From NCBI RefSeq assembly GCF_900167945.1, contig NZ_FUZA01000006.1, positions 186,001 through 250,000 on the forward strand: a stretch of 64,000 nt of DNA. The letters run 5' to 3'. A program made the position numbers and the translations under genes. The stretch is from Dyadobacter psychrophilus. Its GTDB lineage: Bacteria > Bacteroidota > Bacteroidia > Cytophagales > Spirosomataceae. This document shows, piece after piece, positions 41,090 through 50,968 of this stretch. Under the pieces are notes generated by a model. The model worked only from the letters and a program-made list of their open reading frames with translations. It did not search any database and was not told the DNA's origin. Each line of letters begins with the position of its first letter. Positions within the stretch are counted from its first letter, which is position 1.

Positions 41090-42279
41090 AAAAGCATATT
41101 GAGAAACTCTGTCAACTTTCCGGCAAACCATCCCGCAGAATTATCGGACTAATGTCCGGTACTTCTTTGGATGGGCTGGATGTGGCTGTTTGCAATATTG
41201 AAGGAAGCGGTACGGAAACGGTTTTGGACCTGGAATTTTTCACAACAGTGCCATATTCCGACGAGTTCCGCAATGAAATCCTACAAATTTTCGCAAAAAG
41301 ACAGATTGATTTTCAACAGCTTTGCCTCCTGAATCCTTTCATAGGCTCTACGCATGCAAAAATGATCCTGGATTGTCTGAAAAGCTGGGACATTGATATT
41401 GAACACATTGACCTTATTGCCAGTCACGGCCAGACCGTTTTTCACGCTCCTAAAAAACAGCATAAGCTTCCCGGATTCCCTAATGCAACATTGCAAATCG
41501 GTGACGGAGATCACATTGCAGCCAAAACTGGCGTTATTACATTGAGTGATTTTCGTCAAAAACACATAGCGGCAGGTGGAGAAGGTGCTCCGCTGGCGGT
41601 TTATGGGGATCATTTTCTGTTTTCCAAAGCAGGTGAAAACCGAATCCTGCTCAACATGGGCGGCATTGCTAACTTTACATTCCTGCCGGGAACCCTTGAC
41701 ACCACGAAGATATTTACCACCGACACGGGCCCGGGAAACACGCTTTTGGACGCCTATACCAAGCGATTTTATCATAAACCTTTTGACGAAAACGGCGCAA
41801 TAGCAGCAAGCGGGAAAGTGAATGAGACATTACTGGCAGCATTAAAGTCTTTTCCATTCTTCAAAGCGCCTTTTCCGAAGACAACCGGCCCCGAAGTTTT
41901 CAACTTCGATTATGTGGAAACAGCCATTCAGCAGTCTAAACTGATCTCCGTTTCAAGGCAGGATATCATTGCAACATTGACACAGCTTAGCGCTGAGACC
42001 ATTGCTGATGCGATTAAGAGCGTGATGAACGAAGATGACGCCTACACCATTTACGCAAGCGGCGGCGGCGCACATAACCCGGTGTTAATGTCCGGGATTT
42101 CACATGCATTGAATCGTCCGGTTTTGAAAATTGATAAGCTCGGCATTTCCGGCGATGCCAAGGAGGCGGTTTTGTTTGCCGTTTTGGCGAACGAAGCGGT
42201 GGCCGGTGAGCAAATGCATTTTGGGGAAAAAGAGGGAGTACCCGGCGTTTCAATGGGGAAAATCTCGTTTCCTGGCTGA
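41086..42279 (+). CDS. anmK: Anhydro-N-acetylmuramic acid kinase
   Basis: A 397-residue sugar kinase that phosphorylates 1,6-anhydro-MurNAc released during peptidoglycan turnover, opening the ring to MurNAc-6-phosphate. Features are RRIIGLMSGTSLDGLDVAVC (about 18-37, phosphate binding), the catalytic-region DLIASHGQTVFH, LNMGGIANFTFLP, TDTGPGNTLLDAY and the C-terminal SGGGAHNPVLM. It starts within the stop region of the ricT-like gene. It fits the window's envelope theme. Confidence 0.95.
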   Translation: MKKHIEKLCQLSGKPSRRIIGLMSGTSLDGLDVAVCNIEGSGTETVLDLEFFTTVPYSDEFRNEILQIFAKRQIDFQQLCLLNPFIGSTHAKMILDCLKSWDIDIEHIDLIASHGQTVFHAPKKQHKLPGFPNATLQIGDGDHIAAKTGVITLSDFRQKHIAAGGEGAPLAVYGDHFLFSKAGENRILLNMGGIANFTFLPGTLDTTKIFTTDTGPGNTLLDAYTKRFYHKPFDENGAIAASGKVNETLLAALKSFPFFKAPFPKTTGPEVFNFDYVETAIQQSKLISVSRQDIIATLTQLSAETIADAIKSVMNEDDAYTIYASGGGAHNPVLMSGISHALNRPVLKIDKLGISGDAKEAVLFAVLANEAVAGEQMHFGEKEGVPGVSMGKISFPG

Positions 42280-42310
42280 CTGGCACTTTGAATTTAGTAA
42301 TTAAAAATCC

Positions 42311-43510
42311 ATGTACGACATTACCATCATTGGCGGAGGCATTGTAGGTCTTGCCACAGCATTGCGACTAAAAGAGCAAAGGTCTTCACTGAAAATTTTG
42401 CTGCTGGAAAAGGAAAACGAAGTTGCCAAACACCAAACAGGCCATAACAGCGGCGTAATCCACTCCGGGTTATATTACAAGCCAGGCAGCCTCAAAGCCA
42501 CAAACTGCATCCGCGGTTATCAAATGCTGATCGATTTTTGCAATCGGGAAGGCGTACATTATGATTTGTGCGGCAAGATAGTAGTCGCAACCAGCGAGGA
42601 TCAGCGGCCGTTGCTACGGAATCTGTTCGAAAGAGGAAATCAGAACGGTCTTACTGACAACCGAATGATCTCGCAAGGAGAAATCCGCGAAATTGAGCCG
42701 CATGTAGTTGGTTTAGAAGGGATTTGGGTTCCTTATACCGGCATTATCGATTACAAAACAGTTTCAGAAAAATACGCAGAATGCTTTCAGAAGTTGGGCG
42801 GAGAGATCCGTTTTGGAGAAAAAGCAATTGATATAAAAGACCGCAATTCCTATTCAGAAGTCGTTTCGGCGACAGGAAAAGTATTTGAAACGAAACTAAT
42901 CGTCAACTGTGCCGGGCTTTATTCTGACAAAGTGGCTCAATTAACTCAGGCTGAAAACATTAAGGTCAGGGTAATTCCTTTTCGAGGTGAATACTATAAG
43001 ATCAGACCCGAAAGACATCATTTGGTCAAAAACCTGATTTACCCTGTTCCAGATCCTAACTTCCCTTTCCTGGGCGTACATTTCACGCGCATGATTGAGG
43101 GAGGAATTGAGGCGGGCCCTAATGCTGTGTTTGCATTTCGTCGCGAAGGTTACGATAAGCTGGACTTCAATTTTCCTGAATTGATGGAGTCATTGGCCTG
43201 GCCGGGTTTCAGAAAAGTGGCGATGAAATACTGGAAAACGGGCATGGGAGAATATTACCGCTCATTTTCCAAAGCTGCCTTCACAAAAGCATTACAAGGT
43301 TTAATTCCAGAGATCCAGAGCGATGATCTTGTGCCCGGTGGGGCGGGCGTGCGCGCGCAGGCTTGTGATTACGACGGCGGATTGCTTGATGATTTTTCTA
43401 TTATCGAAAACAAAAACGCTATTAATGTTTGCAACGCCCCGTCCCCTGCTGCAACATCGTCCCTTTCAATAGGCCAGACAGTTTCGGAGCGGGTTTTAGC
43501 GAGAATCTGA
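42311..43510 (+). CDS. lhgO: L-2-hydroxyglutarate oxidase
   Basis: A 399-residue FAD-dependent oxidase. The FAD fingerprint DITIIGGGIVGLATALRL is at about residues 3-20, followed by LLEKENEVAKHQTGHNSGVIHSGLYYKPGS, a diagnostic LhgO stretch, VPYTGIIDY, and the C-terminal PGGAGVRAQACD and CNAPSPAATSSLSIG. It oxidises L-2-hydroxyglutarate, a side product of central metabolism, to 2-oxoglutarate. It is the last gene of the plus-strand series and is followed by a very strong terminator. Confidence 0.93.
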   Translation: MYDITIIGGGIVGLATALRLKEQRSSLKILLLEKENEVAKHQTGHNSGVIHSGLYYKPGSLKATNCIRGYQMLIDFCNREGVHYDLCGKIVVATSEDQRPLLRNLFERGNQNGLTDNRMISQGEIREIEPHVVGLEGIWVPYTGIIDYKTVSEKYAECFQKLGGEIRFGEKAIDIKDRNSYSEVVSATGKVFETKLIVNCAGLYSDKVAQLTQAENIKVRVIPFRGEYYKIRPERHHLVKNLIYPVPDPNFPFLGVHFTRMIEGGIEAGPNAVFAFRREGYDKLDFNFPELMESLAWPGFRKVAMKYWKTGMGEYYRSFSKAAFTKALQGLIPEIQSDDLVPGGAGVRAQACDYDGGLLDDFSIIENKNAINVCNAPSPAATSSLSIGQTVSERVLARI

Positions 43511-43518
43511 TAGGCCAC

Positions 43519-43571
43519 ATATAACTAAAAAGCCTCTGTTCTCAATTGAGAGCAGAGGCTTTTTTAGTTAT
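43519..43571. terminator. Long bidirectional terminator
   Basis: Arms TATAACTAAAAAGCCTCTG and CAGAGGCTTTTTTAGTTATA pair almost fully, extended inside by TCTC/GAGA. T runs on both strands serve lhgO from the left and the permease gene from the right. Confidence 0.9.
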
Positions 43572-43580
43572 ATAAATAAA

Positions 43581-45032
43581 CTATTCTTTTCCCAGCTTAC
43601 TATGTTTCTTGCCATAACCGAAATAAACTGCAAGTCCGATCGCCAGCCAGATCGCGAGGCGATACCAGCTTTCAACAGGCAGAGAATACATCAGGTAAAG
43701 ACAAACGACGATGCCCATAATTGGCACAAATGGAACCAAGGGTGTACGGAATGAGCGTTCCAGATCTGGTCTCTTCACACGTAGCATCCACACGCCCACG
43801 CATACCAGGCAGAATGCGAAAAGAGTCCCGATACTAACCATATGGCCCAAATCACTCACAGGAACCAGCCCCGCAAAGATGCTTACAAAGCCCATGAAGA
43901 AAATATTGGTTTTCCATGGCGTTGAGAATTTAGGATGCACATCGCTGAAAAACTTAGGCAAAAGTCCGTCCCTGCTCATAGAATAGAACACACGGCTCTG
44001 GCCTAAAAGCATCACTAACATTACAGACGTGTAACCAGCTAGAATTGCAATGATCAGGGCAGTTTGCAATGAGTCATAACCCGTTTTGGCAAAGGCAGTT
44101 GCAGCAGGCTTTGCATCGTTTGCGAATTCAGTATACTTTACCAAACCAGTCATTACGTGCGCAAAAAGCACATACAGAATCGTACATACAACCAATGATC
44201 CAAGGATCCCGATTGGCATTCCTTTTTGCGGGTTTTTCGCTTCCTGAGCGGCTGTTGAAACCGCATCGAAGCCAATAAACGCAAAGAATACAACCGCGGC
44301 TCCGGTTGCGATACCCGACCAGCCAAAGTTTTCGTATTTTCCCGTATTTTCAGGAATGTACGGCACATAATTTTGTGGATCGATATAGCTCCAACCCAGG
44401 GCAATGAAAATCAAAACGACTGCTACTTTCACCACAACCAGAACATTATTCAAAAAAGCTGATCCTTGCGTTCCTCTGATGAGTAACAACGAAAGCAGGC
44501 ATACAATAATGATTGCAGGCAAATTGACAAGGCCATTGTCGATAACTGTCCCATCGCTCAATTTAACCACTTCAAACGGCGAACAAACAAGTTGTGCAGG
44601 AAGATGAATGCCAAATTTGTTTAAAAATTCAAGCAAATAACGCGACCAGCTTACAGAAACGGTTGCCGCTCCCAGAGCATATTCCAATACCAGGTCCCAG
44701 CCAATAATCCAGGCAACAAACTCTCCCATAGTGGCGTAGGAGTAAGTATATGCACTTCCAGCAATGGGTATCATGGAAGCAAATTCAGCGTAGCAAAGGC
44801 CGGCAAAGCCGCAACCCACAGCTGCAAGTATGAATGAGATTGTAACTGCTGGTCCTGAGTGTTCAGCAGCGGCAATTCCTGTTAAAGAAAAAAGCCCGGC
44901 TCCTATGATCGCGCCGATACCCAGTGCAACCAAACTGGTTGAGCTAAGTGACCGCTTTAATTGGTTTCCTTCCCCTGTTGATTCTAGTAATAATTTGTCA
45001 ATAGGCTTTTTTACCCAAAGTTGATTTGCCAT
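43581..45032 (-). CDS. APC-family amino acid permease
   Basis: A 483-residue membrane protein with about 12 helices plus extra C-terminal segments. The first helix has the unwound APC motif GIGAIIGAGLFSLTGIAA (about 37-54), then GPAVTISFILAAVGCGFAGLCYAEFAS and FFAFIGFDAVSTAAQEAKNP, typical of the cationic amino acid transporter group (YfnA-like). It imports amino acids with protons or by exchange; the substrate cannot be determined. The 126-base region between it and secDF holds the secDF terminator. Confidence 0.92.
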   Translation of the reverse strand: MANQLWVKKPIDKLLLESTGEGNQLKRSLSSTSLVALGIGAIIGAGLFSLTGIAAAEHSGPAVTISFILAAVGCGFAGLCYAEFASMIPIAGSAYTYSYATMGEFVAWIIGWDLVLEYALGAATVSVSWSRYLLEFLNKFGIHLPAQLVCSPFEVVKLSDGTVIDNGLVNLPAIIIVCLLSLLLIRGTQGSAFLNNVLVVVKVAVVLIFIALGWSYIDPQNYVPYIPENTGKYENFGWSGIATGAAVVFFAFIGFDAVSTAAQEAKNPQKGMPIGILGSLVVCTILYVLFAHVMTGLVKYTEFANDAKPAATAFAKTGYDSLQTALIIAILAGYTSVMLVMLLGQSRVFYSMSRDGLLPKFFSDVHPKFSTPWKTNIFFMGFVSIFAGLVPVSDLGHMVSIGTLFAFCLVCVGVWMLRVKRPDLERSFRTPLVPFVPIMGIVVCLYLMYSLPVESWYRLAIWLAIGLAVYFGYGKKHSKLGKE

Positions 45033-45107
45033 ATAATGCGTTTGTTGTAGTTATATTAACATCTGTTAAAACTAAAAAGAAAATTTGCCATTTGCGTATA
45101 TAGACAA

Positions 45108-45147
45108 AATAAAAAGGGGAAAGTATAAAACTTAACCCCTTTTTATT
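45108..45147 (-). terminator. Terminator of secDF
   Basis: Twelve-base arms AATAAAAAGGGG (45108-45119) and CCCCTTTTTATT (45136-45147), with a T-rich run on the minus strand just after the secDF stop. Confidence 0.8.
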
Positions 45148-45158
45148 CTAAAATATCT

Positions 45159-48134
45159 TTATGCTTTAATCTTTTTGCCTCCGACCGGTGCGACAGGTTC
45201 CGCCACCGTTAACGCAGGCTCTTTTCTTTTTTCGCGTTGCAGCAAGTCAACTACGATTGGCGCCGCCACAAATAGAGATGAGTATGTTCCCACGATTACT
45301 CCAAGAAGCATACAGAACGTAAATCCGCGAATTACGGCTCCTCCAAAGATCATCAAAACGATCAGAACAAGGATTACCGAAATACCAGTTACGGCCGTGC
45401 GGCTCAATGTACTGTTCAATGCATTGTTAATAACTGTTGGCAGGCTTTGGTTACGCGCTTTGTCGTCTTTCAGATAGTCGCGGATACGGTCATAAATTAC
45501 AACCGTGTCATTCATCGAATAACCGATCATAGTCAGGATTGCACCGATAAACGCCTGATCGATATCCAGTGACCATGGCAACCAGCCGTTGAATAACGAG
45601 AAGATGGCCAGGATGATGATCACGTCATGCCCAAGTGACACAACCGCTCCGTAACTGAAAGCAACTCTTTTGAAACGAATAAAGATGTAAACGAAGTTGG
45701 CAGCAAGTGCAAGCAAGATCGCGTAAACAGCTGACCAAAGCGTATCGCTTGCCATTGTAGGCCCTACTTTGTTAGAGCTTACGATCTTCGCCGGATTGTT
45801 AGGAATTTTCTTAACAGCTTCCATAACCTTAGTCTCAGCTTTTTGATCGGCGTCTGTTGAGGTTTCTTCAATCAGATAAGCAGTTGTGATTTTTACCTGA
45901 TCCTGTCCACCGAATGTTTTCACCTCAGTAGTCGAGCCAAGTGTTTGGTCCATAATGCTTCTCAGCTTATCCGCATCAACGGATTCTTCAAAACGAACTA
46001 CGTAAGAACGTCCGCCTTTGAAGTCGATTCCCAATCCAAATCCTTTGAAAATGAATGAACCAACTCCAATGACAATGATGATTGCAGAAATAATGTAAAA
46101 GCGACGACGCTGGGAGACAAAATCAAAATGGTTGTCTTTGAACCAGTTTTTGGTCAAACCAGAATAAAAATTGAAGACTTTGCCTTTTTTAATCTGCTGC
46201 TCAAGGAACAAACGTGTAATAAATATCGCGCAGAACAAAGAGGTTAGCAAACCAAGAACCAGAGTCGTTGCAAAACCAAGAACAAGCCCTGTTCCGAATG
46301 TATAAAGGATGATACCCGTAAGCAGCGTCGTAACGTTGGAGTCAATGATGGCTGTAAGCGAATGTTTGAAACCATCCCGAACAGCTTGTGCGAAAGGTTT
46401 GCCTTCTTCCAGCTCAACCTTTATACCCTCGTAAATAAGCACGTTCGCATCCACCGCCATACCAATGGAGAGTACGATACCAGCGATACCCGAAAGCGTC
46501 AGAACTGCTCCAAGAGAAGCCATAACCCCTAACAGGAAGAATAAATTGATCAGCAATGCGATATCGGCAATCCAACCGGCGCGGCTGTAATAAGCCACCA
46601 TGAAGACCAAAACGATAAGCAAACCAACCGCGGATGAAATAAGTCCGTCATTGATCGCCTCAGCACCCAGCGAAGAACCCACAACGGCTTCTTCAACAAT
46701 GTGCGTAGGAGCAGGCAATTTACCCGCTTTCAAGACGTTGGACATATCTTTTGTCTCTTCAACGGTAAAGCTTCCCGTAATGCTTGAGTTACCGTTTGGA
46801 ATTTCGCCCTGTACGGTTGGAGCGGTATAAACAAGATTATCAATGATGATAGCAACCGGACGGCCTACGCTGCGGGCAGTTAATGTCCGCCATTTACGCG
46901 CCCCTTCACCATTCATACGCATGGTTACTTCCGGGCGGCCACGCTCATCGTAGTCGTGGGTTGCGTCCACGATCACGTCACCTTCCATAGCAGCCTCGCC
47001 ATTTGATTTTTTGATGAAATACAATGGCAGGATCAATTGGTTGTTTACGCCTTCTGTTCCTTTACGGTCCCACATAAACACAAGGTCAGCAGGGAACAAC
47101 GATTTCACTTCCGGGCGACTCAGGATCTCGCTTGCACGTGCTGTATCTTTCAGGAAAACGCCCAGGCCTTGTGGCATCGGAACAAATAAGTTGGTCAAAG
47201 CAGCGCTTTGGGCGGCCAGTGCGGATGAGTCAGTTGCAGTAGAATCAGCCGATTTTTGAGCTAACTGTGCAGCCAGACCTCCGTCTGTTTTCTTGGTAGT
47301 ATCCGTTATAGCAGTGGTGGAAGCCGTTGGTTTTGCAGTTGCTTTTTTCAATTCTTCCTGCTTAGCAAGATATTTTCCCAAACCGTCCAATCCTGAAGCC
47401 AGTTCGTTGGTTAGATAAACCTCAGAAAATTCAAGTTTCGCAGCACCTGAAAGCAAACGACGCACACGTTCAGGGTTATCAACACCAGGAAGCTCAACCA
47501 AAATACGGTTCTGACCTGGCAGACGCTGAATGTTTGGGTTGGTTACACCAAATTTGTCAATACGAGCCTGTGTGATCTGGAATGCGCGGTCGATAGAACC
47601 ATTCACTTCAGTATTCAGCATTTTGATCACATCGCCGTCAGACGAGCTGCTGCTGATCTTGCCTCTGTTGGAACTTGTTGCAAAAATGCTGGCCAGACTT
47701 GAATTAGGCGCAGCTTCTTTATAAGCGGCTGCAAAGCGATTAATAAATGCGCTGTTGCTTGCCGTTTTGTCCTCGCCTGCTTTTTTCAATGCAGCCTGGA
47801 AAGCCGAGCTGCGTGCATTTCCGCCAGCCATTCCTTTCAAAATGTCAGCAGGAGCCACTTCCATTACCACGTGCATACCACCTTGCAAATCAAGACCAAG
47901 GTTCAGTTCACGTTCCATTACTTCCTGCAAGGTATGACCGATATACACGTCCTCGCGCCATAGCGAATCAATGTAACGTTGTTTTTTTGCCAGGTCCACT
48001 TCTCCTTTTGCATCCGTCGCAAAAGCCACAGATTTGGCTTTAATGTTGCGTGAAACGAATGTAAATGAGAGATAATAGACGCTAATCAGGGCGATCACGA
48101 TGGTTAGCCCGATAATTCCGTTCTTATTAGTCAT
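45159..48134 (-). CDS. secDF: Fused protein-export membrane protein SecD-SecF
   Basis: A 991-residue fusion of SecD (to about 650) and SecF (from about 680), which use proton flow to pull exported proteins through SecYEG. Visible parts are the first helix (IIGLTIVIALISVYYLSFTF), LNLGLDLQGGMHVVMEV, the periplasmic head around ARIDKFGVTNPNIQRLPGQNRILVELPG, the SecD membrane block with GMAVDANVLIYEGIKVELEEG, and SecF's GLGIDFKGGRSYVVRF and IGYSMNDTVVIYDRIRD. A low-complexity Ala/Thr/Asp/Lys-rich insert at about 260-310 is longer than in most relatives. Bacteroidota usually carry the fused form. The gene stands between two terminators or gaps and is probably monocistronic. Confidence 0.97.
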   Translation of the reverse strand: MTNKNGIIGLTIVIALISVYYLSFTFVSRNIKAKSVAFATDAKGEVDLAKKQRYIDSLWREDVYIGHTLQEVMERELNLGLDLQGGMHVVMEVAPADILKGMAGGNARSSAFQAALKKAGEDKTASNSAFINRFAAAYKEAAPNSSLASIFATSSNRGKISSSSSDGDVIKMLNTEVNGSIDRAFQITQARIDKFGVTNPNIQRLPGQNRILVELPGVDNPERVRRLLSGAAKLEFSEVYLTNELASGLDGLGKYLAKQEELKKATAKPTASTTAITDTTKKTDGGLAAQLAQKSADSTATDSSALAAQSAALTNLFVPMPQGLGVFLKDTARASEILSRPEVKSLFPADLVFMWDRKGTEGVNNQLILPLYFIKKSNGEAAMEGDVIVDATHDYDERGRPEVTMRMNGEGARKWRTLTARSVGRPVAIIIDNLVYTAPTVQGEIPNGNSSITGSFTVEETKDMSNVLKAGKLPAPTHIVEEAVVGSSLGAEAINDGLISSAVGLLIVLVFMVAYYSRAGWIADIALLINLFFLLGVMASLGAVLTLSGIAGIVLSIGMAVDANVLIYEGIKVELEEGKPFAQAVRDGFKHSLTAIIDSNVTTLLTGIILYTFGTGLVLGFATTLVLGLLTSLFCAIFITRLFLEQQIKKGKVFNFYSGLTKNWFKDNHFDFVSQRRRFYIISAIIIVIGVGSFIFKGFGLGIDFKGGRSYVVRFEESVDADKLRSIMDQTLGSTTEVKTFGGQDQVKITTAYLIEETSTDADQKAETKVMEAVKKIPNNPAKIVSSNKVGPTMASDTLWSAVYAILLALAANFVYIFIRFKRVAFSYGAVVSLGHDVIIILAIFSLFNGWLPWSLDIDQAFIGAILTMIGYSMNDTVVIYDRIRDYLKDDKARNQSLPTVINNALNSTLSRTAVTGISVILVLIVLMIFGGAVIRGFTFCMLLGVIVGTYSSLFVAAPIVVDLLQREKRKEPALTVAEPVAPVGGKKIKA

Positions 48135-48300
48135 TATTATGTATTGAAAAAATTGAAATTATATTCCTGAAAGATTAAAAGAAGTAGTTCCGAATATTCC
48201 TGCGGCAAATTGGTCGACATTAAGAATACAACAGGCACTCAGCCCTTTAGTGAGATCCAATATCAGTGAAAAGAATAATGTCTGCCCGGAGAAAACGGCA

Positions 48301-48720
48301 TTAAGGGGCGTTGGTGACTATAAACCGCCCGAAGATCCTGTGAAAGTAGGAAAAGAGAAAGACCGATTCCTTAACAACAACCGGGACAACCGATTCACTG
48401 GCTACGAAATGCCAGATAGGCTGGGGTAAAAAGTAGAAATAATGGGAAAAGTCGAATGATAATGCTGGCGTAATAACCGCATCCAGGGACAATGCACTAA
48501 CTTTTGCCTGGCTTTGCTCCGTCGATTGGGAAGCATTTTTTGCAAGATCCTTGCCAATCTCTTTGGCGTGCGCAAAGTGCTTTTGTACCGAATCCGATTG
48601 ATCAGACCATGAACGCATTCCTGCAACCATCAAAAGCATGATGGCAAGCATGAAGCTCATTGTCTGATTAATAACTCTTTGCGCTTTCACTTCGAATTCG
48701 GGTCTCTTATTAAACCGCAA
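48301..48720 (-). CDS. Hypothetical membrane-associated protein
   Basis: A 139-residue protein with one N-terminal hydrophobic helix (MSFMLAIMLLMVAGM, about 21-35), a charged, helical middle (about 40-80) and an aromatic-rich C-terminal part (FDFSHYFYFLPQPIWHFV). I recognise no family. The reading frame is open with sensible composition and no better overlapping gene, and the spacing (165 bases to secDF, 70 to the peptidase gene) leaves room for it, so it is probably real but less certain than its neighbours. A shorter start, MSFMLAIML, is possible. Confidence 0.55.
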   Translation of the reverse strand: MRFNKRPEFEVKAQRVINQTMSFMLAIMLLMVAGMRSWSDQSDSVQKHFAHAKEIGKDLAKNASQSTEQSQAKVSALSLDAVITPALSFDFSHYFYFLPQPIWHFVASESVVPVVVKESVFLFSYFHRIFGRFIVTNAP

Positions 48721-48790
48721 ATTTTAATCTAAAAAATTACAAACGCAAACTATTTTTTCAAACGCCGCCACCTGGCTGATCGGCGCGACA

Positions 48791-49912
48791 TTATTTTAAT
48801 CTACCATACTTCTTCATAATTTCAAGAAGCTGCTCTTTGGGAAGTTCTTCTACCTTATGCCCTTGCGTCCCTTCACTGGTTTGCGCCATCAGCAGTGAAT
48901 TGATGATCGCTTCTTCCGTAGATTCTATCGCGGCCAAAAAAAGAGGGCTGATGGCATCATTATGCAGGTAAGTTCCACCATATGTCCGTTCCGGCATTTC
49001 GTGAAGCATGCGATTGGCCGTTGAAAAAGCAATAACATAGTCTCCACTGCCATTCGATGCAATCCCTCCGGTTTGCGCCAGCCCCATAATTGCTCTTTTT
49101 GCAAGCCTTTTCAAATTTCTTGCATCAAGCGGCGCGTCGGTAGCCAGCACCATCATGCACGAGCCGTCGGAAGTTTTGTCGAGCGATTCTTTAAATGCAA
49201 ATTTTCCGAGCTCCTCTCCCACCGGAACGCCATTCACTTTTAGAACCCCTCCAAAATTGGTCTGCACCAGAACGCCAACTGTATAGCCGCCGAGATTGGC
49301 AGGAAGTTTTCTGGATGCGGTTCCGATACCGCCTTTGAAATTAAAACAAACTGTCCCCGTTCCTGCCCCTACATTGCCTTCCGCAACCGGGCCGTTCTGA
49401 GCTTGCGCCAATGCATTGAGCACATGCTCCTTACGTACGTGACGACCGCGAATGTCGTTCAAAAAACCATCATTGGTTTCGCCTACAACCGGGTTCAGCG
49501 ATCTGACATTTTCGTTGCCCTGCTGCCCCAATGTCCAATCAATGATCGCATCGGCGACGGTGGGGACGCTTAATGTATTGGTGAGCAGAATGGGCGTTTC
49601 AATAGTGCCCAGCTCCTCGACCTGAGAATAACCCGTAAGTTTGCCAAAGCCGTTGCCTATATAAATAGCTGCCGGCACCTTCTGCTGAAACAAATTTCCG
49701 TCGTGCGGAATGATGGCCGTAACGCCTGTGCGCACGTCTGCGCCCTCCCGCAATGTTACCTGCCCTACTTTCACGCCCGCCACATCCGTAATCGCATTCA
49801 GCGAGCCGGCAGGCAGCACACCAATCTTGATGCCCAGTTCGCGCGCCCGTTTCTGAGCAAAGGAAGGCATTGCAAAAAGCACGAGGAGGATCAGCAAATT
49901 CCGTTTCATCAT
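48791..49912 (-). CDS. P1/S58-family aminopeptidase, DmpA-like
   Basis: A 373-residue exported peptidase with a signal peptide ending PSFAQ. The N-terminal DmpA domain opens with ARELGIKIGVLPAGSLNAITDVAGVKVGQVTL; the self-processing site is SDG/SCMMVLATDAPL, with Ser about 251 becoming the N-terminal nucleophile of the beta subunit, and TNTLSVPTVADAI lies in the alpha subunit. Relatives are D- or beta-aminopeptidases that act on small peptides or amides. Start may be the first or second methionine (49912 or 49909). It is not cotranscribed with the receptor genes upstream, which end in a terminator. Confidence 0.92.
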   Translation of the reverse strand: MMKRNLLILLVLFAMPSFAQKRARELGIKIGVLPAGSLNAITDVAGVKVGQVTLREGADVRTGVTAIIPHDGNLFQQKVPAAIYIGNGFGKLTGYSQVEELGTIETPILLTNTLSVPTVADAIIDWTLGQQGNENVRSLNPVVGETNDGFLNDIRGRHVRKEHVLNALAQAQNGPVAEGNVGAGTGTVCFNFKGGIGTASRKLPANLGGYTVGVLVQTNFGGVLKVNGVPVGEELGKFAFKESLDKTSDGSCMMVLATDAPLDARNLKRLAKRAIMGLAQTGGIASNGSGDYVIAFSTANRMLHEMPERTYGGTYLHNDAISPLFLAAIESTEEAIINSLLMAQTSEGTQGHKVEELPKEQLLEIMKKYGRLK

Positions 49913-49937
49913 GATATTTTATAAAAATGAAATATAA

Positions 49938-49974
49938 CAAAAAATCCACTGGCAAAACGGGGTTACCAGTGGAT
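49938..49974 (-). terminator. Terminator of the TonB receptor/DUF4249 unit
   Basis: Nine-base arms ATCCACTGG (49944-49952) and CCAGTGGAT (49966-49974) with a T-rich run on the minus strand. Confidence 0.78.
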
Positions 49975-49992
49975 CAGCTATGTTCTTCGAGA

Positions 49993-50931
49993 TTAATCCT
50001 CGTCCGGACGCGCCTTTTCAGGATCGATCACGGTTTCTTTGCGGCTTACAGCCGAAGTGCCGAATAAACCAAGCGCCTTGGGACCATTCGGGTCTGCATT
50101 AACAACATTGGACTTAATGTTCGAGATCGGGACGGCGAAAAGCCCGCCGTTAGCTGCCTGTTCACGAATTTGTTTTAGATATTCAAAGGTTTCGTTTGTG
50201 ATGCTGTGTAATTCGACACCAACAGATGCCCCGGCAGAGTAAAGTGAATCCGTTGTGAGCGATTCGCGAATGGGCAGGATGAAAATCAGCCCGTCGGAAG
50301 GAGCGCCGGACCCGAATGCTGCGTCATATGCGATGGAAATGTTGACTGCTTTTTCAACCTTCGGTTTTCCATTGATAACAGGCTTGATCCAGTAAGTATC
50401 GCCTTCGCCAACAAAATCTCTCGCATAAAACTGCACAACATATCCTTCTTTTGGCCCCTTATCCGGCTCAAACGGCAGCTTTTCTTTACGGTAAACAATG
50501 GAATCCACTTGTGGAACGCGTTTTAATTCGCTGGACGCTGTGTAAGTGGCTGCCTCATTAACAATTTTCAAATTATAGGCCCTTCCGATGCGGGCCAATG
50601 TATCCGTGTTGGTTTTTCCCCAAACATACTGGCCGTTTCCAGCCAGATCTTTAAATTCATAAACCTTACCCTTGTCATCAGTAACAGTTACCACTGCGCC
50701 TAAAACCGGTTTTGCAGGGCCATTGTTGAAATAGCTCGCCGACCAGGAAAGTTTGATCGTCTGCGGGCCAGCCTCATTCGTGATCCAACCGTCCACAACG
50801 AGCTGATCCGGCCCTGTTTTCGTTTCCAGATCAATTACATCTTCACAGCTCGTAAGCACTACGAACATCATGAAAAACAGCGATAGCAACCCTAAGTGCT
50901 TGATATTTGGAATATTATTGGATCTTCTCAT
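49993..50931 (-). CDS. DUF4249 lipoprotein partner of a TonB-dependent receptor
   Basis: About 312 residues: signal with lipobox VLTSC (Cys about 29), then a DUF4249 domain with the opening DQLVVDGWITNEAGPQTIKLSWSASYFN and a long beta-rich body (KVYEFKDLAGNGQYVW, YVVQFYARDFVGEGDTYWIKP). DUF4249 proteins nearly always follow a TonB receptor and are thought to sit on the outer membrane as accessory binding proteins. The upstream receptor gene lies 37 bases away. The start MRRSNNIP is chosen over 50949; the ligand is unknown. Confidence 0.88.
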   Translation of the reverse strand: MRRSNNIPNIKHLGLLSLFFMMFVVLTSCEDVIDLETKTGPDQLVVDGWITNEAGPQTIKLSWSASYFNNGPAKPVLGAVVTVTDDKGKVYEFKDLAGNGQYVWGKTNTDTLARIGRAYNLKIVNEAATYTASSELKRVPQVDSIVYRKEKLPFEPDKGPKEGYVVQFYARDFVGEGDTYWIKPVINGKPKVEKAVNISIAYDAAFGSGAPSDGLIFILPIRESLTTDSLYSAGASVGVELHSITNETFEYLKQIREQAANGGLFAVPISNIKSNVVNADPNGPKALGLFGTSAVSRKETVIDPEKARPDED

Positions 50932-50968
50932 GGCAATTATTTTCATCAATCTGATGGATTTGATCTCT